Assembly (NCBI GenBank): GCA_027435495.1
Contig: DAHZZC010000430.1
Location: 1-5,674, forward strand
Direction of reading: 5' to 3'
Origin: Planctomycetales bacterium
GTDB taxonomy: Bacteria > Planctomycetota > Planctomycetia > Isosphaerales > Isosphaeraceae
DNA: 5,674 nt
Of this stretch, positions 1 to 4,841 are shown piece by piece. The translations under genes and the position numbers were made by a program. The stretch's first letter is position 1. The number at the start of each line of letters is the position of its first letter. The notes beneath the pieces are model-generated. The model was not told the DNA's origin. It saw only the letters and a list, made by a program, of their open reading frames with translations, and made no database searches.

Positions 1-226
1 CAAAGTTAGTAGTACAGAGACAAAGACCGAGATCGGCCTCGGCGGTGTGGTCTCCGGTCGCAGAACGAGGACGCCACTCGATTCTGCCTCCCGCGGTGAG
101 ACGCCGATCGAAGACCGCCCCAGCCTCCGCCATCCAACTCATCCCATCTCCCCATCCGCCCGATTTCAGCCCGCGAGGCCGCCAGGGGCGATTGCGGACG
201 GTCGGGCCCGATCGGGAGCGGGGTTC

Positions 227-266
227 GATGTCGCGGGTGGTTGATGTCGCGTGCATTTGGCGCGAC
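227..266. repeat. Short direct repeat plus hairpin (GATGTCGCG)
   Basis: GATGTCGCG occurs twice, at 227-235 and 243-251, 16 bases apart. The second copy also forms a hairpin, GTCGCG 246-251 pairing with CGCGAC 261-266 around a 9-base loop. The first copy pairs further upstream instead (TCGCGGG 231-237 with CCCGCGA 170-176), so the two folds could coexist. No function is recognisable, and such pairings are not rare by chance in GC-rich DNA. Confidence 0.3.
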
Positions 267-368
267 GGTCGATTCGGCTTTCCTCCCCAGAGCCAACCGA
301 CCGCAAGAGGGCGCACGGACGGCAAGCGCTCCGACGGTGGCTCGCCTGCGGATCACCTCCGGTTGATT

Positions 369-423
369 GGGGGCGAGGCCCCGTCCGTGCCGCGCAGACC
401 GGTTCGGCAGGAGCCTCGCCCTC
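369..423. repeat. Nested inverted repeat, likely planctomycete dispersed intergenic element
   Basis: The arms GGGCGAGGC (371-379) and GCCTCGCCC (413-421) are a perfect 9-bp inverted repeat. One G-T wobble and one further pair extend it to 369/423. Inside lies a second stem, TGCCG 388-392 with CGGCA 405-409, whose loop carries the palindrome ACCGGT (398-403). A competing fold pairs AGGAG 409-413 with CTCCT 421-425 and CGGTT 400-404 with AACCG 431-435. The right arm read on the minus strand encodes GEAPAEP, a string I remember from many small spurious proteins in planctomycete annotations, which suggests a dispersed repeat. The fold is seen directly; the family assignment is from memory. Confidence 0.45.
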
Positions 424-512
424 CTCGCTCAACCGAGAAGATCCTTCGGGCGCGTGAATGAGCACAACCCACCGCCGATCGGGCTGGCATTCTCCGACGA
501 TCGGATGGAGGC

Positions 513-562
513 GACGGTCCGGCTCCGATCGGCCTCCGCCCGGGACCTGGGCGCCGACCGTC
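513..562 (-). terminator. Possible 3' stem-loop downstream of clpS
   Basis: GACGGTC (513-519) pairs with GACCGTC (556-562). Nested inside is CGCCC (537-541) with GGGCG (549-553), and between them the palindrome CCGATCGG (525-532). The structure starts 14 bases past the clpS stop on the minus strand, where a terminator or 3'-stabilising hairpin would sit. No T-run follows, so it is not a canonical intrinsic terminator. Confidence 0.3.
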
Positions 563-576
563 CGGCCTGGGCCCGA

Positions 577-918
577 TCAGCCCGGCGCCGGCTCGACGTA
601 GCACCGGAGCGGGCCCTTCGACTCCTGCATCCTCGGGTCCGGACCGTAGGCGATCACCTGGTCCCGCTTCAACTCGGCCAGCTCCTTGTGCGTCGTCAGC
701 ACGATCGCACGCCCGGAAGTGTGGATGCGGAGTGTCAGCTCCTCGGCCTTCGGCTTCGCGTGGCGGAAGATCTTGATCAGGAGCTCGATCACGTAGTCGA
801 ACGTGTGCACCTCGTCGTTGAGGATCACCACGTTGTACGGGGGGAGGCGCCGCGTTTGCTGCTCGGTCGTCACTTCCGGCTCGACGACGGCGCTGGCGGC
901 CTGCGACTCTCCGGACAT
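577..918 (-). CDS. clpS: ATP-dependent Clp protease adaptor protein ClpS
   Basis: ClpS is a small cytoplasmic adaptor that binds N-degron substrates and delivers them to a ClpA/ClpC-type unfoldase for degradation by ClpP. The 113-residue product has a disordered, Glu/Ser-rich N-terminus (1-25) and then the ClpS core. The core includes PPYNVVILNDE (26-36), a helix DYVIELLIKIF (41-51) and RIHTSGR (64-70). Residues Asn34, Asp35 and His66 align without gaps with the substrate-binding Asn34, Asp35 and His66 of E. coli ClpS. Pocket positions differ: Glu36 for Asp, His38 for Thr, Phe40 for Met and Thr62 for Met. I chose ATG 918 because minus-strand GGGAG (931-927) lies 8 bases upstream; a GTG at 927 would add three residues but overlaps that site. 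No clpA or clpP gene is nearby. It is transcribed divergently from the 1024 gene. Confidence 0.93.
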   Translation of the reverse strand: MSGESQAASAVVEPEVTTEQQTRRLPPYNVVILNDEVHTFDYVIELLIKIFRHAKPKAEELTLRIHTSGRAIVLTTHKELAELKRDQVIAYGPDPRMQESKGPLRCYVEPAPG

Positions 919-926
919 GTTCCGCA

Positions 927-931
927 CTCCC
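927..931 (-). promoter_or_regulatory. Ribosome binding site deciding the clpS start
   Basis: Minus-strand GGGAG lies 8 bases before ATG 918, favouring that start over the GTG at 927, which this site overlaps. Confidence 0.5.
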
Positions 932-960
932 GCGGGGTCGAGGTACCAGTCAGGACGTCC

Positions 961-992
961 TTCAGTCTATACTTTATCCCGCAAATAGACAA
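961..992. promoter_or_regulatory. Divergent promoter region with operator-like dyad
   Basis: This is the clearest AT-rich patch inside the window and lies between divergent genes. On the plus strand TATACT (968-973) matches the -10 consensus at five of six bases, about 50 bases before the ATG at 1024; I see no good -35. On the minus strand TATAGA (971-966) is a plausible -10, with TTGTCT (992-987) as a -35 at a short 15-base spacing, giving a clpS leader of roughly 40 bases. The perfect arms GTCTAT (965-970) and ATAGAC (985-990), separated by 14 bases, overlap these elements and could bind a dimeric regulator. Confidence 0.4.
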
Positions 993-1013
993 ACCCGACC
1001 CGTCGGACAGAGC

Positions 1014-1019
1014 GAGGAG
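1014..1019 (+). promoter_or_regulatory. Ribosome binding site of the 1024 gene
   Basis: GAGGAG lies 4 bases before ATG 1024. It is rather close, but it fits better than the in-frame ATG at 1033, which would be 13 bases away. Confidence 0.45.
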
Positions 1020-1023
1020 ACGA

Positions 1024-1353
1024 ATGAAGGAGATGAGCCCCGGGACCGCCCTGCGCCAGGTCCAGCAGGCGCAGGCCGGATTGAAGAAAGCACGGCAGCT
1101 CCTGACACAGGCCAGGGGAGGCGGACTCGATCCATCGGCCGTCCTGAAGGTCGGCTGGAACGCCCTCTGCCAGGCCAACCGTCTGCTTGCCGAGATCCCA
1201 CTCTCCGCCGCCGACGAGGCCGTGATGACCCGTCAGCTCGCCGCCCAGCGGTACGCGACGGCGCTGCTCGTCCGGCTCCGTCGGCTTCTCCGCAACGAGG
1301 GCCCCGCCGCCGACGACCTCGAAGACGATGAACTCGAGGACGGATCGGAATGA
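1024..1353 (+). CDS. Small helical protein with acidic tail, function unknown
   Basis: I do not recognise this 109-residue protein. It looks entirely helical, with an amphipathic Gln/Lys/Arg/Leu segment (about 7-30), a glycine break (GGG 32-34), a second helix (about 36-56) and a longer basic helix (about 61-90, with RLRRLLR at 84-90). The C-terminus, from about 97, is strongly acidic (DDLEDDELED). There is no signal peptide or membrane segment. Its stop TGA (1351-1353) overlaps the methyltransferase ATG (1350-1352) in the 4-base ATGA arrangement, so translation is probably coupled and the proteins may work together. The basic-helix/acidic-tail layout would suit a small RNA- or protein-binding factor, but that is only inference. 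The frame stays open upstream to 367, but that extension runs antisense through clpS and across the promoter, so I reject it. Confidence 0.72.
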   Translation: MKEMSPGTALRQVQQAQAGLKKARQLLTQARGGGLDPSAVLKVGWNALCQANRLLAEIPLSAADEAVMTRQLAAQRYATALLVRLRRLLRNEGPAADDLEDDELEDGSE

Positions 1354-2585
1354 CGAAACGAAGTCCCATCGCCGCGCCGGCGGTCGTCCCCGACCGTAGC
1401 CTCGACCCCGAAGGCACCCTGCCGACGATCGCCATCCGCGCCCCGGGCGGTCACGCCTTGATCTATCGGAAGATGGTCGACGGACCCGTCGGAGCCGCCG
1501 CACCCAATCATGGCGACCTCGTCCGCGTGGTCGATCGAGAGGGTCAACACCTCGGTTACGCCCTCTACAACGGCCGGTCGCAGATCGCGCTCCGGTTCCT
1601 CTCGCGAGAGGCCGAACCGCCGGGTCTGGCGTTCTGGACCCGCCGGATCGAACAGGCCGTTGCGCTCCGGAAGTCGCTCCTGAACCTCGATCGCGAGACC
1701 GACGCCTATCGACTCCTCCACGCCGAGGGCGACGGCCTCACCGGCCTGATCGTCGACCGCTTTGCCGACGTCCTTTCGGTCGAGGTCTTCAGCCTCGGCA
1801 TCTACCAGCGCATCGGGCCGATTTTGAGCCTGCTCGCCGAGAAGATGGGGACCGACCATTATCGGGTGAACGTCGACGAGCGGGTCGCCCGCCAGGAGGA
1901 CTTCTCCGGCCGCCCCATCGACAGCCCGCAGATCCCGCCACGTGTCACCATCGAGGAGCACGGAATCCGCTATCGCATCCACTTCGGCGACGCCCACAAA
2001 ACCGGCTTCTTCTGCGACCAGCGCGACAACCGCCGCGACCTCGCCCGATTCTGCGAGGACCGCTCGGTCCTCGACCTCTGCTGCTATACCGGCGGCTTCG
2101 GCCTCAACGCCCTGATCCACGGCAAGGCCCGCGAGGTCACCTGTGTGGACCTCGACGAGAAGGCCGTCGCCCTGGCGAAGGAAAACGGCAATGCCAACCG
2201 CGTCCGCCTGGAGACCGTCCACGCCGACGCCTTCGTCTACCTCCGTCAAATGGGCCTCAACAACCGGAATTATGGCGTGATCGTCCTCGACCCGCCCAAG
2301 CTCATCCCCGACCGCGACGAGATCGCGCCAGGCAAACGAAAATACTTCGATCTGAACGTTTTGGCAATGAAGCGGGTGGAGCCGGGGGGATTGCTGGTCT
2401 CCTGTTCCTGCAGTGGGCTGCTACCGAGCGCCGATTTCCTGGGTATCCTCCGGGCGGCGGCTCGGATGGCGGGGCGGCCGGCACAGTTGCTGGCGATGAC
2501 CGGGGCGTCGGCCGACCACCCGGTCGCGCTCGACGTTCCGGAGGGGTCCTACCTGAAGGTGGCCTGGCTCCGGATCGGCGAGTAG
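1350..2585 (+). CDS. Class I SAM-dependent rRNA methyltransferase, RlmI/COG1092 family
   Basis: This protein probably methylates a cytosine C5 in 23S rRNA, as E. coli RlmI does (m5C1962), although the exact target cannot be read from sequence. The 411 residues compare with 396 in RlmI. They comprise an N-terminal extension (1-24), a PUA-like RNA-binding domain (about 25-90), a linker domain ending in HKTGFFCDQRDNR (216-228), and a Rossmann methyltransferase domain. That domain shows motif I DLCCYTGGFG (242-251), an acidic SAM-ribose position in CVDLDE (265-270), motif IV LDPPK (313-317) and motif VI SCSCS (351-355). Cys354 is the likely conserved SCS cysteine. DHPV (389-392) and EGSYLK (398-403) near the end are also typical. 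GAGGA (1336-1340) lies 9 bases before the ATG. The gene is coupled to the small upstream gene. I leave the symbol empty because the family has several paralogues. Confidence 0.9.
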   Translation: MTKRSPIAAPAVVPDRSLDPEGTLPTIAIRAPGGHALIYRKMVDGPVGAAAPNHGDLVRVVDREGQHLGYALYNGRSQIALRFLSREAEPPGLAFWTRRIEQAVALRKSLLNLDRETDAYRLLHAEGDGLTGLIVDRFADVLSVEVFSLGIYQRIGPILSLLAEKMGTDHYRVNVDERVARQEDFSGRPIDSPQIPPRVTIEEHGIRYRIHFGDAHKTGFFCDQRDNRRDLARFCEDRSVLDLCCYTGGFGLNALIHGKAREVTCVDLDEKAVALAKENGNANRVRLETVHADAFVYLRQMGLNNRNYGVIVLDPPKLIPDRDEIAPGKRKYFDLNVLAMKRVEPGGLLVSCSCSGLLPSADFLGILRAAARMAGRPAQLLAMTGASADHPVALDVPEGSYLKVAWLRIGE

Positions 2586-2606
2586 GCTGGGGCCAGCGCC
2601 CATCGG

Positions 2607-2641
2607 TCCCTCGGCCGAGGGAAAGAGGGAAAGCCTTCCCT
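2607..2641 (+). terminator. Palindrome and second hairpin after the methyltransferase gene
   Basis: TCCCTCGGCCGAGGGA (2607-2622) is a perfect 16-bp palindrome 21 bases past the stop and can fold as a 6-bp stem with a GGCC loop. A second hairpin pairs AGGGAA (2626-2631) with TTCCCT (2636-2641) around AGCC. The octamer GAGGGAAA is tandemly duplicated (2617-2624, 2625-2632), so either copy can pair with TCCCTC or TTCCC and the hairpins compete. There is no T-run. This could terminate the upstream operon or act in the region ahead of dtxR. Confidence 0.4.
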
Positions 2642-2658
2642 TCCGCGACGGACCCGTC

Positions 2659-2703
2659 TTGCGTACGATGAGGGGCCCGGAATGGCCCTCGGGATAGGGG
2701 CCC
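2659..2703 (+). promoter_or_regulatory. Weak candidate promoter/operator region for the DtxR-like gene
   Basis: TACGAT (2664-2669) could be a -10 box (four of six consensus bases) about 64 bases before GTG 2733; no good -35 is visible at 17 bases. Just downstream, GGGGCCC occurs at 2672-2678 and again at 2697-2703, 25 bases apart, and GAGGGGCC (2670-2677) can pair imperfectly with GGCCCTC (2684-2690). I do not see a classical AT-rich DtxR or MntR box. The promoter call is tentative. Confidence 0.22.
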
Positions 2704-2718
2704 ATCGGGCGCGTGGTC

Positions 2719-2723
2719 GGAGG
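2719..2723 (+). promoter_or_regulatory. Ribosome binding site deciding the dtxR-like start
   Basis: GGAGG lies 9 bases before GTG 2733. It falls inside the coding region if the ATG at 2682 is used, and that ATG has no comparable site, so the GTG is the better start. Confidence 0.6.
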
Positions 2724-2732
2724 TTTCCCGAC

Positions 2733-3428
2733 GTGGCGAGTCTGACGGTCGAGAACTACGTCAAGGCGATCGCGTTGATCGCGGGGCGAAGGGAATCCGG
2801 CCGCGCGGTCAGTACCGGAGAGCTCGCGCAAGCGCTCTCCGTCTCGCCGGGTACCGTGACCGGCATGCTCAAGACTCTCTCCGAGGCGAGCCTGGCGACC
2901 TACACGCCCTACGAGGGTGCCCGGCTCACCGAGGCCGGACACCGGCTCGCCTTGAAGGTGATCCGCCGGCATCGACTGCTGGAGCTCTTCCTCGCCCGAA
3001 CCCTGCATATGACCTGGGACGAGGTCCACGAGGAAGCCGAGCACATGGAGCACGCGGCCTCCGAGCGGCTGGTCGACCGGATCGAGGCGTTCCTGGGATA
3101 CCCGGCCGTCGACCCGCACGGCGACCCGATCCCCCGCGCCGACGGCTCGTTGACCGAGACCGAGGGCACGCCGATGGACCGGCTCGAGCCAGGCGATCAG
3201 TTCCGTGTCGTCCGGGTGATGGACCAGGACCCGACGTTCCTCCGATACCTCAGCGAGTGCGGGCTCGAGCTCCACGCGGCCGGCGAGGTCCGCGAGAACC
3301 GCCCCGAATCCGGGGCCCTGGTCTGCCAGCTCGGCGACCGAAGCATCGCCCTCGGCCTGGCCGCCGCCGCCAAGGTCCTCGTGACCCCGGGCGAGGAGCC
3401 CACCGGAAACACGTCCTCCAGCCATTGA
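2733..3428 (+). CDS. DtxR/MntR-family metal-dependent transcriptional regulator
   Basis: This is a cytoplasmic dimeric repressor that senses Fe2+ or Mn2+. From GTG 2733 it has 231 residues, close to full-length DtxR (226). A winged helix-turn-helix occupies about 1-70 (STGELAQALSVSPGTVTGML from 27; wing and LTEAG at 65-69). The metal-binding and dimerisation domain follows (RRHRLLE 78-84; VHEEAEHMEH 98-107), then a C-terminal SH3/FeoA-like domain (about 149-217). By alignment with DtxR, His80, Glu84 and His99 match its ancillary site (His79, Glu83, His98), while Glu103, Glu106 and His107 match Cys102, Glu105 and His106. Glu in place of Cys resembles MntR; Asn8 sits where DtxR has Met10 and MntR has Asp8. 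The metal is therefore uncertain. An ATG at 2682 would add 17 basic residues with no support. No feoAB or Mn transporter gene is visible, so targets are unknown. It converges on thiO. Confidence 0.88.
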   Translation: MASLTVENYVKAIALIAGRRESGRAVSTGELAQALSVSPGTVTGMLKTLSEASLATYTPYEGARLTEAGHRLALKVIRRHRLLELFLARTLHMTWDEVHEEAEHMEHAASERLVDRIEAFLGYPAVDPHGDPIPRADGSLTETEGTPMDRLEPGDQFRVVRVMDQDPTFLRYLSECGLELHAAGEVRENRPESGALVCQLGDRSIALGLAAAAKVLVTPGEEPTGNTSSSH

Positions 3429-3554
3429 ACGAGAAGCGAGATCTCGCCATGGAGGTCGACATGCCGTCGTCTCGCCAGGACGCCGATGGCTTCCTCCTGG
3501 CCCACCTGGTCTGCATCCTCGCCGAGGACGCTCGACCGTGACGGCGAATCGGGA

Positions 3555-3619
3555 GGGACGACCACGAAGCCAGCCTGGGTCCGATCGTTCCGCGCCTTCG
3601 TTCGCGAGAAGGTCGTCCC
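3555..3619. terminator. Structured inverted repeat, possible bidirectional terminator
   Basis: GGGACGACC (3555-3563) and GGTCGTCCC (3611-3619) are a perfect 9-bp inverted repeat. Enclosed are CGAAG (3565-3569) pairing with CTTCG (3596-3600), and a small hairpin TTC-GCGA-GAA (3601-3610) whose loop is GNRA-type. Together they form a plausible three-way junction. The position between convergent genes suits a bidirectional terminator, though no T-run flanks it. A structured small RNA is a less likely alternative. Confidence 0.35.
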
Positions 3620-3634
3620 CGGCCGTCGAGCCAT

Positions 3635-3652
3635 CGGGCGATCATCGGCCCG
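3635..3652 (-). terminator. Hairpin immediately after thiO
   Basis: CGGGC (3635-3639) pairs with GCCCG (3648-3652). GAT and ATC continue the stem with one bulged base, giving about 8 bp. It begins 5 bases beyond the thiO stop on the minus strand. No T-run follows, so it is only a candidate terminator or 3'-protecting hairpin. Confidence 0.3.
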
Positions 3653-3657
3653 TGGCC

Positions 3658-4821
3658 TCACGATCGAAAGGCGTCGGCGGCGTCGGAGCCGGGCGTCCGA
3701 TCGGGGCGGAATGGCGAGAGGTCCACCCTCGGAGCGCGGTTCAGGACGACGTCCACAACCAGTTCGGCGGTCGCCGGGGCAAGCTGCAACCCCGCGCGTC
3801 GGTGGCCGGTCGCGAGGATGAGGTTCTCCATCCCGGTTGCCCGACCGAGATACGGGCGGCTGTCGAAGCTACCGGGCCGGAGCCCGGCCCAGGTCGTCTC
3901 GACCTCAGCCTCCCCTAGCGCCGGGCAAAGCGCGATCGCCTCGTCAAGCAGCACCCGGGCACCGATCGCGGTCGGGCGGGTGTCGAAGCCGACGTCCTCC
4001 TCGGTCGCCCCGATCAGAATCCGGCCGTCGTCGCGCGGGACGAGGTAGTTCCTCCCGTGCTCGACGATCCGGCGGAGGATCGGCCGATCGGCCTTCAATA
4101 GAACGATTTGCCCCTTGATCGGCGGAGTGGGCGTGCGAACCCCGGCCGGTTCGAGCAGCCCGCCCGACCAGGCACCGGCCGCGACGATCACCGTCCCACA
4201 GGGGATCTCGCCATCGGCCGTCCGGACGGCCGCGATCCGACCGCCCTCGACCACGAATCCCTCCGCCCCTCGGTGCGGCTGGATCCGGGCCCCTCTTCGC
4301 TCGACGGCCGCGATCAGGGCCTGGAGCAGACGAGGGTTCCGGACCTGGGCACGATCGGGGAGGAAGTAAACCGATCGAAGGTCGGAGGCCAGCGCCGGCT
4401 CGACCCTCGCGTAATCGCCAGGAGGGATGCGCTCGAAGGCGATCCCCTCGGACCGCCACTGACCAGCGGAGGCGTGCAGGGCCTCGGCCTCGCGATCGGT
4501 CCGAGCGACGTCCACGCCCCCGGATCGCCGGAATCCCGGGTCGATGCCGGTCTCGTCGAGCAGGGCGGCGGCCCACTCGGGATAGAGCCGGGCACTCCAC
4601 GCCCGGAGTGCAGCGAGTGGATGAGCCGGGACATCGCGCCTCGCCTCGCCGATCGGCGGGATAAGCCCCGCACCGGCCCACGAGGCCTCTCGCCCTGGCT
4701 CGCGACGGTCCAGCAAAACCGGGGCCATCCCCTCGCGCGCCAGGACATAGGCGATCGAAAGCCCAATCACCCCACCCCCTACAATCACGACATCCACAGC
4801 CTTCATTTTTGTCATGACCAT
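3658..4821 (-). CDS. thiO: Glycine oxidase ThiO-like FAD-dependent amine oxidase
   Basis: ThiO oxidises glycine with O2 to the imine that ThiG uses to build the thiazole of thiamine, releasing H2O2; relatives act on sarcosine or D-amino acids. The product (387 residues from ATG 4821; B. subtilis ThiO has 369) begins with a Rossmann FAD-binding segment, VVIVGGGVIG (11-20), ending at the acidic Asp38. The family signature ASWAGAGLIPP (46-56) follows, then VAAGAW (213-218), KGQ (236-238), WAGLRP (311-316) and ATGHRRAG (337-344). Arg315 and Arg342 are 27 residues apart, as are Arg302 and Arg329, recalled as ligand-binding in B. subtilis ThiO. The start is uncertain: TTG 4827 and ATGs at 4821, 4815 and 4806 are in frame without a clear ribosome binding site, and 4806 best matches family length. 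The propeller gene stops 20 bases upstream, suggesting co-transcription. No other thi gene is present. Confidence 0.85.
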   Translation of the reverse strand: MVMTKMKAVDVVIVGGGVIGLSIAYVLAREGMAPVLLDRREPGREASWAGAGLIPPIGEARRDVPAHPLAALRAWSARLYPEWAAALLDETGIDPGFRRSGGVDVARTDREAEALHASAGQWRSEGIAFERIPPGDYARVEPALASDLRSVYFLPDRAQVRNPRLLQALIAAVERRGARIQPHRGAEGFVVEGGRIAAVRTADGEIPCGTVIVAAGAWSGGLLEPAGVRTPTPPIKGQIVLLKADRPILRRIVEHGRNYLVPRDDGRILIGATEEDVGFDTRPTAIGARVLLDEAIALCPALGEAEVETTWAGLRPGSFDSRPYLGRATGMENLILATGHRRAGLQLAPATAELVVDVVLNRAPRVDLSPFRPDRTPGSDAADAFRS

Positions 4822-4841
4822 CGGCAACAGGTGGGATTCGC

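Larger units (their letters stand above)
1..576. other. Long intergenic region with no supported gene
   Basis: I find no convincing gene in this stretch. Its open frames translate to Arg/Pro/Ser/Gly-rich sequence typical of GC-rich non-coding DNA and match no family I know. There is no tRNA-like T-arm or cloverleaf. Structures present include a possible hairpin at 26-59 (CCGAG 27-31 with CTCGG 38-42, plus a longer imperfect pairing to 51-59). There is also a 7-bp inverted repeat CCCGCGA 170-176 / TCGCGGG 231-237, and a repeated GATGTCGCG at 227-235 and 243-251. The nested hairpin at 369-423, a TCCGA-CGA-TCGGA hairpin at 493-505 and the structure at 513-562 complete the list. The first 25 bases are AT-richer and could belong to a promoter or gene end beyond the left edge. 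Confidence 0.6.
3429..3657. other. Spacer between convergent genes
   Basis: This spacer lies between the stops of the dtxR-like gene and thiO and holds no supported gene. It contains the 12-bp palindrome GCGAGATCTCGC (3436-3447) just after the dtxR stop, a larger inverted repeat at 3555-3619 and a near-palindromic hairpin at 3635-3652. A 30-codon frame at 3449-3541 has no convincing ribosome binding site. Confidence 0.55.

Noticed and set aside
221..237. GGTTCGAT reminiscent of a tRNA T-loop
   Set aside because: The flanking bases do not form the 5-bp T-stem and no acceptor or anticodon arm is present.
45..465. Several overlapping open frames on both strands near the left edge
   Set aside because: All are low-complexity Arg/Pro/Ser/Gly translations lacking family motifs; the minus frame includes GEAPAEP, which I read as a translated repeat.
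367..1353. Long plus-strand open frame extending the 1024 gene upstream to 328 codons
   Set aside because: It runs antisense through the whole of clpS and across the AT-rich promoter region; the good ribosome binding site and the helical protein begin only at 1024.
1233..2249. 338-codon minus-strand open frame
   Set aside because: It is the antisense shadow of the methyltransferase, with Val/Ala/Glu/Asp-biased composition and no recognisable motif.
2421..3425. 334-codon minus-strand open frame
   Set aside because: It is antisense to the methyltransferase end and the whole DtxR-like gene, which has clear family motifs in its own frame.
3449..3541. 30-codon plus-strand frame starting ATGGAGGTCGAC
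   Set aside because: There is no convincing ribosome binding site, the length is expected by chance in GC-rich DNA, and the peptide is unrecognised.
3944..4681. Arg-rich 245-codon minus-strand frame
   Set aside because: It is a shifted-frame shadow of thiO on the same strand; the FAD and substrate motifs are in the other frame.
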